The notes: generated by a model not told the origin, from the sequence alone. 10,695 nucleotides of DNA from Pseudomonadota bacterium (GCA_023417735.1 JAEZEK010000021.1:1-10695), one strand, 5' to 3'; counted from the first letter of the stretch, positions 1 through 7,204 are shown. Numbers and translations: made by a program.

Positions 1-1
1 G

Positions 2-1144
2 CGCCGGACCGAGGCGCAGACGCCGTCGAGCCTCGTCGCCTGCTTCGGCCCGGACGAGCCGCTGGCACTCGATTCCGGCGGCTCGCTCACGTCGTTCCAG
101 ATCGCCCACCAGACCTATGGCGAACTCAATTCCGACAGGTCGAACGCGGTCCTGATCTGCCATGCGCTGACAGGCGACCAGCATGTCGCAAACGTTCACC
201 CGGTGACCGGCAAGGGCGGCTGGTGGTCGCTGATGGTGGGACCCGGCCGGCCAGTCGACACCGAGCGCTATTTCGTGATCTGCGCGAACGTGCTCGGCGG
301 CTGCATGGGTACGACCGGCCCGGCCTCGCTCGATCCGGCAAGCGGCGAGCCCTACGCGCTGTCGCTCCCCGTCGTCACCATCCCAGACATGGTGCGCGCC
401 CAGGCGATGCTGATCGACCGGCTCGGCATCGACACGCTCTTCGCCGTCATCGGCGGCTCCATGGGCGGGATGCAGGTGCTGCAATGGGCGGCGGCCTATC
501 CCGACCGGGTGTTCGCGGCGATCCCGATCGCGACGGCGGCGCGGCACTCCTCGCAGAACATCGCCTTCCACGAGGTCGGCCGCCAGGCGGTGATGGCCGA
601 CCCGGACTGGTGCGGCGGAAATTACCTCGCGCTCGGACGCAGCCCGCGCAAGGGCCTCGCCGTCGCCCGGATGGCGGCCCACATCACCTATCTCTCCGAC
701 GAGGCGCTGCACCGCAAGTTCGGCCGGAACCTGCAGGACCGGCTCGCCATCACGTTCGGCTTCGACGCGGACTTCCAGATCGAATCCTATCTGCGGCACC
801 AGGGCATGACCTTCGTCGACCGGTTCGACGCCAATTCCTACCTCTACATGACGCGGGCGATGGATTATTTCGATCTGGCAGCGGATTACGGCGGCGTGCT
901 CGCAAATGCGTTCAAGGGCTCGCGGACACGCTTCTGCGTCATGTCCTTCACCTCCGACTGGCTGTTCCCCACTTCGGAGAACCGCACCATCGTGCATGCG
1001 CTGAACGCGGCCGGCGCGAACGTCTCCTTCGTCGAGATCGCGACCGACAAGGGCCACGATTCCTTCCTGCTCGACGAGCCCGAGATGCACGCGACGATGT
1101 CCGGCTTTCTCGCCGGGGCGGCGCGCAAGCGGGGAATCGCGTGA
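2..1144 (+). CDS. metX: MetX, homoserine O-acyltransferase (5' end outside window)
   Basis: This alpha/beta-hydrolase-fold enzyme transfers an acyl group (usually acetyl) from acyl-CoA to the hydroxyl of L-homoserine, activating it for sulfur incorporation in methionine synthesis in the cytoplasm. 380 residues are visible, close to a full family length, so only a few N-terminal residues are missing. The frame is open to the window edge with no ATG or GTG before the conserved [24 protein letters not shown] start, so the true start lies upstream; the first in-window ATG at 203 would remove conserved sequence. Visible motifs are HALTGDQHV (oxyanion region), the nucleophile elbow GGSMGG (catalytic Ser), SFTSDWLF (catalytic Asp) and [11 protein letters not shown] (catalytic His), so the triad is complete. 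It overlaps metW by 4 bases (GTGA), implying translational coupling. Some MetX-family enzymes use succinyl-CoA instead, and the donor cannot be decided from this sequence by eye. Confidence 0.95.
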   Translation, partial: RRTEAQTPSSLVACFGPDEPLALDSGGSLTSFQIAHQTYGELNSDRSNAVLICHALTGDQHVANVHPVTGKGGWWSLMVGPGRPVDTERYFVICANVLGGCMGTTGPASLDPASGEPYALSLPVVTIPDMVRAQAMLIDRLGIDTLFAVIGGSMGGMQVLQWAAAYPDRVFAAIPIATAARHSSQNIAFHEVGRQAVMADPDWCGGNYLALGRSPRKGLAVARMAAHITYLSDEALHRKFGRNLQDRLAITFGFDADFQIESYLRHQGMTFVDRFDANSYLYMTRAMDYFDLAADYGGVLANAFKGSRTRFCVMSFTSDWLFPTSENRTIVHALNAAGANVSFVEIATDKGHDSFLLDEPEMHATMSGFLAGAARKRGIA

Positions 1145-1782
1145 CGAACACCGGCCTGAACGGCACGATGCGGGCCGATCCGGAACGCGTCGACCTCGAC
1201 GTCGTCGCCCATTTCGTGACGCCGGGCGCGCGCGTCCTCGACGTCGGCTGCGGCGCCGGGGAATTGCTGCACCGGCTGGAAACCGAGAAGCAGGTCGACG
1301 GCCGCGGCATCGAGCTGTCGCAGAAGGGGGTGAACCTCGCCGTCGCCCGCGGGCTTTCGGTCGTGCAGGGCGACGCCGACCACGACCTCGAGACCTATCC
1401 CGACCAGAGCTTCGATTTCGCCATCCTGAGCCAGACGCTGCAGGCGACCTACAATCCGCGCGTCGTGCTGGAGCACCTGCTCCGGATCGGACGGAAGGCG
1501 ATCGTGTCGTTCCCGAACTTCGGCCACTGGCGGATCCGCGCCAAGCTGCTCCTCAACGGCCGCATGCCGATCACGGAGAACCTGCCCTACAGCTGGTACG
1601 ACACGCCGAACATCCATTTCTGCACGATCTACGATTTCCTGACTCTCACCGAGGAGATCGACGCCCGGATCGAAGCGGCGGTCGCCCTTTACGGGCGCGG
1701 GCACCGTCTCAGCGAGAAGGCGCCCTGGCCGCTCTGGAACGTGATCGGGGAGCAGGCGGTCTTCGTCCTCTCAAACCGGTGA
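1141..1782 (+). CDS. metW: MetW, methionine biosynthesis methyltransferase-like protein
   Basis: A 213-residue protein of the MetW family, which has a class I SAM-methyltransferase-like fold. It is genetically required with MetX for homoserine acylation in several bacteria and is thought to act as a partner of MetX; its own catalytic activity is not established. A SAM-binding motif I is present ([12 protein letters not shown], about residues 32-43). The family hallmarks follow: [24 protein letters not shown] and [19 protein letters not shown]. The start is the GTG inside the GTGA overlap with the metX stop. This fits the homology, since conserved sequence ([19 protein letters not shown]) begins about 18 residues in. 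The upstream open frame to position 223 is only a shadow of metX. Its 3' end overlaps the convergent methyltransferase gene by 12 bases. Confidence 0.93.
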   Translation: MTNTGLNGTMRADPERVDLDVVAHFVTPGARVLDVGCGAGELLHRLETEKQVDGRGIELSQKGVNLAVARGLSVVQGDADHDLETYPDQSFDFAILSQTLQATYNPRVVLEHLLRIGRKAIVSFPNFGHWRIRAKLLLNGRMPITENLPYSWYDTPNIHFCTIYDFLTLTEEIDARIEAAVALYGRGHRLSEKAPWPLWNVIGEQAVFVLSNR

Positions 1783-2517
1783 GCGGCCGGCGAGCCCAGG
1801 CGTCGGGTTGAGCGCCGGCCGGAAGGCGGGCGAGAGGACGCGCTTCTTGCGGACCGCGGCGACGTACTCGGTTCGCTTGGTCGCCCGCACGCAGATCACG
1901 CCCGAGAAGGCCGGCCAGAGCTCGGCGCCGACGCGGTCGAGCGGGACGGTCGCCCGGAGAAGGGGTGCGCTCCGCACGGGCGGCATGTGGAGCGCGCTCG
2001 TCCACTGTTCGGCCTGGAACCCCACGGCGTTGAAGAGGCGCTTGGCCTGCCCGCGCGAGAACGGGCGGCCGAAGCCGAAGGGCGAGATGTCCGAGCGCGC
2101 CCAGGGCCCCTGCCTGTTGGGGAGGACGGCGACGATCCGCCCGCCCGGCGAGAGGACGCGCCGCAGCTCCTCCATCAGCACCTGCGGGCGCGCCGACATC
2201 TCGAGCGCGTGGATCAGGTAGATCCAGTCGACGCTGGCATCCGAGAGCGGAAGCTGGTCCTCGTGCACGAGCGCCGTCGCCGACGGCTGCTCGGGCGGCC
2301 AGTCGAGGACGCCCTGCCCGGCCGGCATAAAGGCGAGCACACGCTCGACGGTCCCGCGCAGCGATCCGAGATAGGGGGTCACGAAGCCGAAGCCCAGGAC
2401 GCGCGCGCTCGGCTCCGGGCGGCCGAGGGCGGCCACGGCGGTTCCGACCTTGCGCGCGACGACCGACCCGAGGAGGGTTCGATAGAAGTCCCTGAGCTCG
2501 ATGACGTCGAGATACAT
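1771..2517 (-). CDS. Class I SAM-dependent methyltransferase-like protein
   Basis: A 248-residue protein with a methyltransferase type 11-like layout. A weak motif I lies near residues 40-50 (VLGFGFVTPYL, lacking the usual acidic residue and full GxGxG). An acidic loop and motif follow (LPLSDASVDWIYLIHALEM), then the post-motif VLMEELRRVLSPGGRIVAVLPN, typical of small-molecule methyltransferases. The substrate is unknown. The start ATG has a good ribosome-binding site (GAGGGGG four bases or so upstream). It is divergent from gloB and convergent with metW. From memory, similar genes sit next to gloB in other Hyphomicrobiales; that is recalled and not checked. The degenerate motif I leaves open whether it binds SAM normally. 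No operon partner lies downstream on the same strand. Confidence 0.85.
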   Translation of the reverse strand: MYLDVIELRDFYRTLLGSVVARKVGTAVAALGRPEPSARVLGFGFVTPYLGSLRGTVERVLAFMPAGQGVLDWPPEQPSATALVHEDQLPLSDASVDWIYLIHALEMSARPQVLMEELRRVLSPGGRIVAVLPNRQGPWARSDISPFGFGRPFSRGQAKRLFNAVGFQAEQWTSALHMPPVRSAPLLRATVPLDRVGAELWPAFSGVICVRATKRTEYVAAVRKKRVLSPAFRPALNPTPGLAGRSPV

Positions 2518-2549
2518 GGCCCCCTCGACCCGCGAATCCCGGGCGCGCC

Positions 2550-2577
2550 ATTATCCATCTTGGGCGGTTGCTGTCGC
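2550..2577 (-). promoter_or_regulatory. Candidate promoter for the minus-strand methyltransferase
   Basis: Read on the minus strand, GCGACA (2577-2572) and GATAAT (2555-2550) are separated by 16 bases. They match the sigma-70 consensus at 4/6 and 5/6 positions. The -10 box lies about 33 bases before the ATG at 2517. Prediction by eye only; AT-rich boxes stand out in this GC-rich DNA. Confidence 0.4.
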
Positions 2578-2609
2578 CCCTCCCCGGCCGCAATTCGGCC
2601 CGGGCGCTC

Positions 2610-2638
2610 TTCGCATCCGCAGACCGCTTCCCTATAAC
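2610..2638 (+). promoter_or_regulatory. Candidate sigma-70 promoter for gloB
   Basis: TTCGCA (2610-2615) and TATAAC (2633-2638) are separated by 17 bases, matching the consensus at 4/6 and 5/6 positions. Transcription would start near 2645, leaving a leader of about 35 bases with a GAGGGAGAG ribosome-binding site before the gloB ATG. With the minus-strand promoter at 2550-2577 it forms a divergent promoter pair in a 162-base gap. Confidence 0.5.
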
Positions 2639-2679
2639 GCCATCCACTGCAGGCTCGGCCGGTCCAGAGGGAGAGTTCG

Positions 2680-3447
2680 ATGGCATTCGAAATCGCGCAG
2701 TTCACGGCCCGATCGGACAATTTCTGCGTGCTCGTCCACGATCCGGCGAGCGGCGCGACCGCCTCCATCGACGCGCCCGAGGCCGACGCCATCATCGACG
2801 CGCTGGAGCGGACGGGCTGGCGGCTCACGCACATCCTCGTCACGCACAAGCATTCCGACCACGTCGAGGGGATTCCGGCCCTGAAGGCGCGCTACGGCGC
2901 GGAGGTGATCGGGCCGGAAGCGAGCGCGGCCGAGACCGGGCTCTACGACCGCACCGTATCCGACGGCGACCGCTTCACCTTCGGCGGGACGACGGTCGAG
3001 GTGATCGCCACGCCGGGCCACACGCTCGACCACGTCACCTATCACATGCCCGGGGAGAAGCTCGCCTTCGCCGGCGACACGCTGTTCGCGCTCGGCTGCG
3101 GGCGCGTCTTCGAGGGCACGCCGCAGATGATGTGGGGCTCGCTCCTGAAGCTCAGGGCCCTGCCCGCCGACACGACCGTCTATTGCGGCCACGAGTACAC
3201 GCTCTCGAACGCCCGCTTCGCGGCGACGGTCGATCCCAGCAACACCGAGCTGACGGAGCGGCTGCGCGAGGTTGAGCGGCTGCGCAACGACGGCAAGGCG
3301 ACGCTGCCGACCACGATCGGGCGCGAGATCGCGACCAACCCGTTCCTGCGCGCCGACAGCCCCACCGTCATGGCGGCGGTCGACCTGACCGGGGCCGACC
3401 CGGCCGAGGTGTTCGCCGAGGTCCGCCGACGCAAGGACCGCTTCTGA
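2680..3447 (+). CDS. gloB: Hydroxyacylglutathione hydrolase (glyoxalase II)
   Basis: This 255-residue metallo-beta-lactamase-fold enzyme hydrolyses S-D-lactoylglutathione to D-lactate and glutathione, the second step of cytoplasmic methylglyoxal detoxification. All binuclear metal ligands are visible: THKHSDH at residues 55-61 (His56, His58, Asp60, His61), His114 in TPGHTLDH, Asp133 in FAGDTLF, and His171 in YCGHEYT. The GCGRVFEGT segment (139-147) and the C-terminal glyoxalase II region (TIGREIATNPFLR, ending RRRKDRF) identify glyoxalase II and separate it from a generic MBL hydrolase. Length is normal for the family. The start ATG is preceded by a GAGGGAGAG ribosome-binding site. It appears to be transcribed on its own from the promoter at 2610-2638 and is followed by a short hairpin at 3456-3470. 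Confidence 0.95.
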   Translation: MAFEIAQFTARSDNFCVLVHDPASGATASIDAPEADAIIDALERTGWRLTHILVTHKHSDHVEGIPALKARYGAEVIGPEASAAETGLYDRTVSDGDRFTFGGTTVEVIATPGHTLDHVTYHMPGEKLAFAGDTLFALGCGRVFEGTPQMMWGSLLKLRALPADTTVYCGHEYTLSNARFAATVDPSNTELTERLREVERLRNDGKATLPTTIGREIATNPFLRADSPTVMAAVDLTGADPAEVFAEVRRRKDRF

Positions 3448-3455
3448 GCGCGGCG

Positions 3456-3470
3456 CGGCACGGCGTGCCG
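3456..3470 (+). terminator. Short GC hairpin after gloB, possible terminator
   Basis: Perfect 6-bp arms CGGCAC / GTGCCG with a 3-base loop begin 8 bases after the gloB stop. There is no T-run after it, so it is at best a weak or Rho-assisted terminator. Hairpins this short are common by chance in such GC-rich sequence. Confidence 0.25.
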
Positions 3471-3533
3471 GCCGGGGCGGGCGGCGCGTCCGGCCTTCAC
3501 GCCATCTTGTAGACCGCCCCGCCCCGCTGGCGC

Positions 3534-3563
3534 TTGCGCAGGTGCCGCCGTTCGGGGGATAAT
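3534..3563 (+). promoter_or_regulatory. Candidate promoter for the iorAB-like operon
   Basis: TTGCGC (3534-3539) and GATAAT (3558-3563) are separated by 18 bases. The -10 box is a 5/6 match but the -35 only 3/6. Transcription would start near 3570 and give a leader of about 125 bases before the iorA-like ATG. Confidence 0.35.
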
Positions 3564-3693
3564 GGCGGCTCAGTCACGACAACGCATTCGCCGCCTTACG
3601 GGCGGCATCGGGCATCGGCCTCCCGACGGAGGGGACCGAGCCGGACTCCGCTTTCCATCCACACCTTTCTTGGGACCGTCGGGGAGAATCCAG
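3564..3693 (+). other. Structured leader upstream of the iorA-like gene
   Basis: Two hairpins can be drawn. One is GCCGCC-TTACG-GGCGGC (3590-3606). The other has arms TCGG+CCTCC and GGAGG+CCGA around a 4-base loop, with a 3-base bulge (3615-3639). The second one hides a GGAGG. No known riboswitch consensus was recognised. The ribosome-binding site GGGGAG at 3681-3686 lies outside both. Confidence 0.25.
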
Positions 3694-4152
3694 ATGGTGA
3701 CGATCAACGTCAATGGACGAGACCACGCTCTGGACGTCGAGGAGGACATGCCCCTCCTCTGGGCGATCCGGGACATGATCGGGCTGACCGGCACGAAGTT
3801 CGGCTGCGGCCAAGCGCTCTGCGGCGCCTGCACCGTCCACGTCGACGGGACGCCGGTGCGTTCGTGCCAGACCTCGGTCGGCGACGTCGGCGGCGCGGCG
3901 GTGACGACGATCGAGGGCGTCGGCGGCAAGGTCGCCGAGACGGTGCAGGCGGTCTGGGCGGAGATGGACGTGCCGCAATGCGGCTACTGCCAGTGCGGCA
4001 AGATCATGTCGGCGGTCGCGCTCGTCGCGGAAACGCCGCGGCCGAGCGACGAGGACATCGACGCGGCGATGAGCGGCAATCTCTGCCGCTGCGCCACCTA
4101 TCACCGCATCCGCGGCGCGATCCACGAATCCGCCCGCCGCCTGGAGGCCTGA
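3694..4152 (+). CDS. IorA-like 2Fe-2S subunit of a molybdenum hydroxylase
   Basis: A 152-residue protein of the xanthine oxidase family small subunit, closest in layout to isoquinoline 1-oxidoreductase alpha subunit. An N-terminal plant-type ferredoxin domain carries the first 2Fe-2S cluster: Cys38, Cys43, Cys46 ([12 protein letters not shown]) and Cys58. The C-terminal helical domain carries the second: Cys96 and Cys99 (QCGYCQCGK), and Cys131 and Cys133 (NLCRCATY). All eight cysteines are present. It passes electrons from the molybdenum site of the partner subunit to an external acceptor. The ATG at 3694 is chosen because GGGGAGA lies just before it and the ferredoxin strand begins at once (MVTINVNG); the longer open frame from 3562 adds 44 low-complexity residues. 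It lies 4 bases upstream of the large subunit, so they form an operon. The subunit itself has no signal peptide and probably travels folded with its partner. Confidence 0.92.
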   Translation: MVTINVNGRDHALDVEEDMPLLWAIRDMIGLTGTKFGCGQALCGACTVHVDGTPVRSCQTSVGDVGGAAVTTIEGVGGKVAETVQAVWAEMDVPQCGYCQCGKIMSAVALVAETPRPSDEDIDAAMSGNLCRCATYHRIRGAIHESARRLEA

Positions 4153-4156
4153 CGCC

Positions 4157-6352
4157 ATGCTGACGAACCTGAAGATCGCGGCACCGTTCCTTTCCGGGGC
4201 CCGGGCCACGCGGCGCGGCTTCCTCATCGGCGCGGCGGCGGTCGCCGGCGGCTTCGCCGTCGGGTTCCGGCCGGCGCTGGCCGCCGGAGATGCGGCGGCG
4301 GCGGAGGCCGTCAACCCGTTCGACGCCTACCTCACGATCACGCCGGACGACCGGGTGACGATCATCTCGTCGCAGTTCGACATGGGCCAGGGCTCCTATC
4401 ACGGCCTCGCGACGCTGGTCGTGGAGGAGCTCGGCGCGCGCTGGGACCAGATCGAAGTGGTCGGCGGCGCGGGCGACGTGAAGAAGTACGGCAACCTCGC
4501 CTGGGGCGGCGCGGCGCAGGGCTCCGGCGGCTCGACCTCCATCGCCTCGTCCTGGGACCGATACCGCACGGCCGGCGCGGCGGCGCGCGAAATGCTGGTC
4601 GCGGCGGCGGCGCAGGCCTGGAACGTGCCGGCCGGCGAGATCACGGTCGCCGACGGCGCGGTGAGCCATCCGCGCGCGGGCACGGCGAGCTTCGGCTCGC
4701 TCGCCGAGGCGGCGGCGAAACAGCCGGTGCCTGCCGATGTCGCGCTGAAGGCGCCGGAGGACTGGATCGTCATCGGTGATGAGAACGTCCGCCGCTACGA
4801 CAGCCGGTCGAAGACCAACGGGACGCACGCCTTCACGATCGACCTGAAGCTGCCGGGCCTCCTCACCGCCGTGATGGTCCACCCGCCGCGCTTTGGCGCC
4901 AAGGTGAAGTCGTTCGACGGCGCGGCGGCGAAGGCGCTGCCGGGGGTGGTCGACGTGGTCGAGACGCCGCGCGGCGTCGCCGTCGTGGCGGAGCACATGT
5001 GGGCGGCGCTGAAGGGCCGCGACGCGGTCGAGGTTGAATGGGACGAGGCGGGCGCGGAGACCCGCGGATCGGGCGAGATCCTCGCCGAGTACCGCAGGAT
5101 CGCCGGCCAGACGCCGGCCGCCACCGCGCGGCGGGAGGGCGACAGCGCGGACGCCTTCGCGAGCGCGGCGAAGGTGATCGACGGGGAGTACGAGTTCCCC
5201 TACCTCGCCCACGCCGCGCTCGAGCCGCTCAACGCCATCGCGCGGATCGGCGAGGACGGCACGGTCGAGGTCTGGGGCGGGCACCAGATGCCCGACGTCT
5301 ACCAGTTCGTCGCCGCGCAGGTCGCCGGGACGACGCCGGACAAGGTCCGGCTCCACGTCATGAAGACGGGCGGCGGCTTCGGACGGCGCGCCGTCGCCGA
5401 CGCCGACGTGATCGTGGAGGCGGTCGCCGTCTCCAAGGCGCTCGGCGGCCGCCCGGTCCGGGTGCAGTGGACGCGCGAGGACGACATGAAGGGCGGCCGC
5501 TACCGGCCGGCCTACGTCCACCGGCTGAAGGCCGGCCTCGATGCCGACGGCCGGATCGTCGCGTGGGAGCACCACATCGTCGGCCAGTCGATCATGAAGG
5601 GCACGCCCTTCGAGCAGGCGGTGCAGAACGGCGTCGACCCGACCTCCGTGGAGGGCGCCTCCAACCTCCCCTACCGGCTGCCGAACCAGACCGTCGGGCT
5701 GACGACGACGGATGTCGGCGTTCCGATCCTGTGGTGGCGCTCGGTCGGCTCGACCCACACGGCCTATGCGGTTGAGACCTTCATCGACGAGATCGCGGCG
5801 GCGGCAGGCGCCGACCCGCTCGCGTACCGCCTCGCCATGCTGTCGGACTCGCCCCGGCACGCCGCCGTGCTGCGGCTCGCCGCAGAGAAGGCCGGCTGGG
5901 ACACGCCGCCGCCGGAGGGCCTGGTCCGCGGCATCGCGCTCGCCGAGAGCTTCAGCACCTATGTGGCGCAGGTGGTCGAGGCGCGCGTGACCGATGGCGG
6001 CGTCAGCGTCGAGCGGGCGGTCTGCGCCGTCGATTGCGGCGTGGCGGTCAACCCCGACAACGTCCGCGCCCAGATGGTAGGCGGCATCGGCTTCGGGTTA
6101 GGCGCGATCCTGGCCGAGGAACTGACGCTGACCGAGGGGCGCGTCGACCAGGCGAACTACGACGGCTACACGCCGCTGCGGATCGAGGCGATGCCGAAGG
6201 TGGAGGTGCATATCGTGCCCTCGAGCGAGCGGCCGACCGGCGTCGGCGAGCCGGGCGTGCCGCCGATCGGGCCGGCGGTCGCAAATGCGATCCGTTCGGC
6301 CACGGGGCGGCCGGTCCGGGTGCTGCCCATCGCCAAGGCGCTCAGCGCCTGA
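4157..6352 (+). CDS. IorB-like molybdopterin-binding subunit, Tat-exported
   Basis: A 731-residue large subunit of the xanthine oxidase family, of the isoquinoline 1-oxidoreductase beta / membrane-associated aldehyde dehydrogenase type. It hydroxylates a heterocycle or aldehyde at a molybdenum-cytosine-dinucleotide site; the substrate cannot be told from sequence. The N-terminus has a twin-arginine signal (TRRGFLIGAAAVAGG, Arg19-Arg20) with likely cleavage after ALA near residue 42, so the folded complex should act in the periplasm. Cofactor-binding segments include MGQGSYHGLATLVVEEL, AWGGAAQGSGGSTS and GGGFGRR (405-411). The near-C-terminal GVGEPG has the expected catalytic Glu at about residue 698. 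Length and domain order are normal and I see no frameshift. It follows the iorA-like gene by 4 bases. The cytochrome c electron acceptor and the XdhC/MocA-type maturation factors usual for this group are not nearby. Confidence 0.92.
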   Translation: MLTNLKIAAPFLSGARATRRGFLIGAAAVAGGFAVGFRPALAAGDAAAAEAVNPFDAYLTITPDDRVTIISSQFDMGQGSYHGLATLVVEELGARWDQIEVVGGAGDVKKYGNLAWGGAAQGSGGSTSIASSWDRYRTAGAAAREMLVAAAAQAWNVPAGEITVADGAVSHPRAGTASFGSLAEAAAKQPVPADVALKAPEDWIVIGDENVRRYDSRSKTNGTHAFTIDLKLPGLLTAVMVHPPRFGAKVKSFDGAAAKALPGVVDVVETPRGVAVVAEHMWAALKGRDAVEVEWDEAGAETRGSGEILAEYRRIAGQTPAATARREGDSADAFASAAKVIDGEYEFPYLAHAALEPLNAIARIGEDGTVEVWGGHQMPDVYQFVAAQVAGTTPDKVRLHVMKTGGGFGRRAVADADVIVEAVAVSKALGGRPVRVQWTREDDMKGGRYRPAYVHRLKAGLDADGRIVAWEHHIVGQSIMKGTPFEQAVQNGVDPTSVEGASNLPYRLPNQTVGLTTTDVGVPILWWRSVGSTHTAYAVETFIDEIAAAAGADPLAYRLAMLSDSPRHAAVLRLAAEKAGWDTPPPEGLVRGIALAESFSTYVAQVVEARVTDGGVSVERAVCAVDCGVAVNPDNVRAQMVGGIGFGLGAILAEELTLTEGRVDQANYDGYTPLRIEAMPKVEVHIVPSSERPTGVGEPGVPPIGPAVANAIRSATGRPVRVLPIAKALSA

Positions 6353-6372
6353 GTGCCGGGTCGGAAAACCGC

Positions 6373-6459
6373 ATGGCGATCGCTCGATCAGAGAGTCCGG
6401 CCGGAGCGAATCCGGCCGGGCTTGCCCGGCTGATCCGGTTGCCGGCGGAGCGGCCGTGA
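6373..6459 (+). CDS. Possible 28-codon leader ORF before the cupin gene
   Basis: An open frame from ATG 6373 (weak GGAA six bases before) to a TGA that overlaps the cupin GTG start as GTGA. The peptide is MAIARSESPAGANPAGLARL followed by IRLPAERP. It has no recognised homology. The overlap geometry is the one used for translational coupling, but the same frame is also open across the end of iorB as a shadow, so openness alone is weak evidence. Confidence 0.25.
   Translation: MAIARSESPAGANPAGLARLIRLPAERP
6395..6430 (+). terminator. Two mutually exclusive hairpins between iorB and the cupin gene
   Basis: Hairpin A has arms CCGGCCGGA and TCCGGCCGG (6397-6405 and 6411-6419) around loop GCGAA, extended by a wobble and a G-C pair. 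Hairpin B, GCCGGGC-TT-GCCCGGC (6415-6430), shares seven bases with A, so only one can form. Only two T follow hairpin A. This may terminate the iorAB transcript or act as an attenuator for the cupin gene. Confidence 0.35.
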
Positions 6460-6911
6460 CGCGGCCGCCGCTCTCCTCCGGCCTCGACGCGGCCGACGTG
6501 ATCCGTCTCCTGGCGCTCGAGCCGCATCCGGAGGGCGGGCACTTCCGCGAGACGTTCCGCGATGCCGACGGCCATGGCGGCCGGGCGCACGGGACGGCCA
6601 TCTACTACCTCCTCGCGCAGGGCGAGCGCTCGCACTGGCACCGGGTCGACGCGGCGGAGATCTGGCACTTCTATGCCGGCGCGCCGCTTCGCCTGGACGT
6701 CAGCGGGGCGGGCATGGCCCGCTCCCACACGCTCGGCCCGGACCTCCTTGCAAGCCACGCCCCGCAGGCGATCGTGCCGGCGCGCGCCTGGCAGGCGGCG
6801 GAGAGCCTCGGCGCATGGACCCTCGTCGGCTGCACCGTGTCGCCCGGCTTCCACTTCCCCGGCTTCGAGCTCGCCCCGCCCGGCTGGGTGCCGGAGGGGT
6901 GGGAGGATTGA
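6456..6911 (+). CDS. Cupin family protein, DUF985
   Basis: A 151-residue single-domain cupin of the DUF985 (Cupin_5) group. The signature LLALEPHPEGGHFRETFRD lies near residues 15-33, followed by TAIYYLLAQGERSHWHRVDAAEIWHFYAG with the His and Glu residues typical of the cupin metal or ligand site. A GCTVSPGFHFPGFEL segment near the C-terminus is also typical. The biochemical role of the family is not settled; sugar-epimerase-like folds have been noted. The GTG start is chosen because GGCGGAG lies six bases before it and the family motif begins about 15 residues in; no ATG is available near. The ribosome-binding site and start fall in a strong predicted hairpin (6441-6482), with a short ORF ending exactly at the start codon. 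It is on the same strand as iorAB, 103 bases after it. Confidence 0.88.
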   Translation: MTRPPLSSGLDAADVIRLLALEPHPEGGHFRETFRDADGHGGRAHGTAIYYLLAQGERSHWHRVDAAEIWHFYAGAPLRLDVSGAGMARSHTLGPDLLASHAPQAIVPARAWQAAESLGAWTLVGCTVSPGFHFPGFELAPPGWVPEGWED

Positions 6912-6958
6912 GCCGCCGCCCGGCACGCCACGGCCGGTGCAAGGCCATTCACGGTCCA

Positions 6959-6973
6959 TGTACGAGCCGTACA
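6959..6973. repeat. Interrupted palindrome TGTACG-N3-CGTACA
   Basis: Perfect 6-bp arms surround a 3-base centre, 48 bases after the cupin stop. The arrangement, also readable as TGTAC-N5-GTACA, resembles a binding site for a dimeric repressor. No gene starts nearby, so a regulatory role has no obvious target. Confidence 0.35.
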
Positions 6974-7170
6974 GATCGGGTTCCCGCCCGCCCCCGCAGG
7001 TTGGAGCTGAGCAATCGTCACCGGCGAGCCGCAGATTCTGGACGTCGTGGACGTGTTGCCTGTCACGGGTCCGACGCGCACGACCGCTTCGGGACGCGGC
7101 GCCCGATCGACCTCCCTGAGGCGCAGCGGACGACGATCGCGAACTGCTCGAAGTCCTGAACCGACCTGGG

Positions 7171-7204
7171 CGCCTGCCGCGCTGAGGTCGCGGCGCGGCA
7201 GGCG
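7171..7204. terminator. Perfect 12-bp hairpin, possible terminator
   Basis: Arms CGCCTGCCGCGC (7171-7182) and GCGCGGCAGGCG (7193-7204) surround a 10-base loop. It lies in the gene-free gap between converging transcription units, where a bidirectional terminator would be expected. No T-run follows on either strand. Confidence 0.35.

Noticed and set aside
223..1140. A long N-terminal extension of MetW through the metX gene.
   Set aside because: This part translates to Arg-rich shadow sequence; MetW similarity begins only after the GTG at 1141.
3562..3693. An ATG at 3562 giving the IorA-like protein 44 more residues.
   Set aside because: The extension is Arg and Gly-rich with no similarity, and 3694 has a proper ribosome-binding site and begins the ferredoxin fold directly.
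4004..5860. A 618-codon open frame on the minus strand inside the iorAB-like genes.
   Set aside because: It is an antisense shadow of a gene with all expected cofactor motifs, and has Arg, Asp and Val-rich low-complexity translation.
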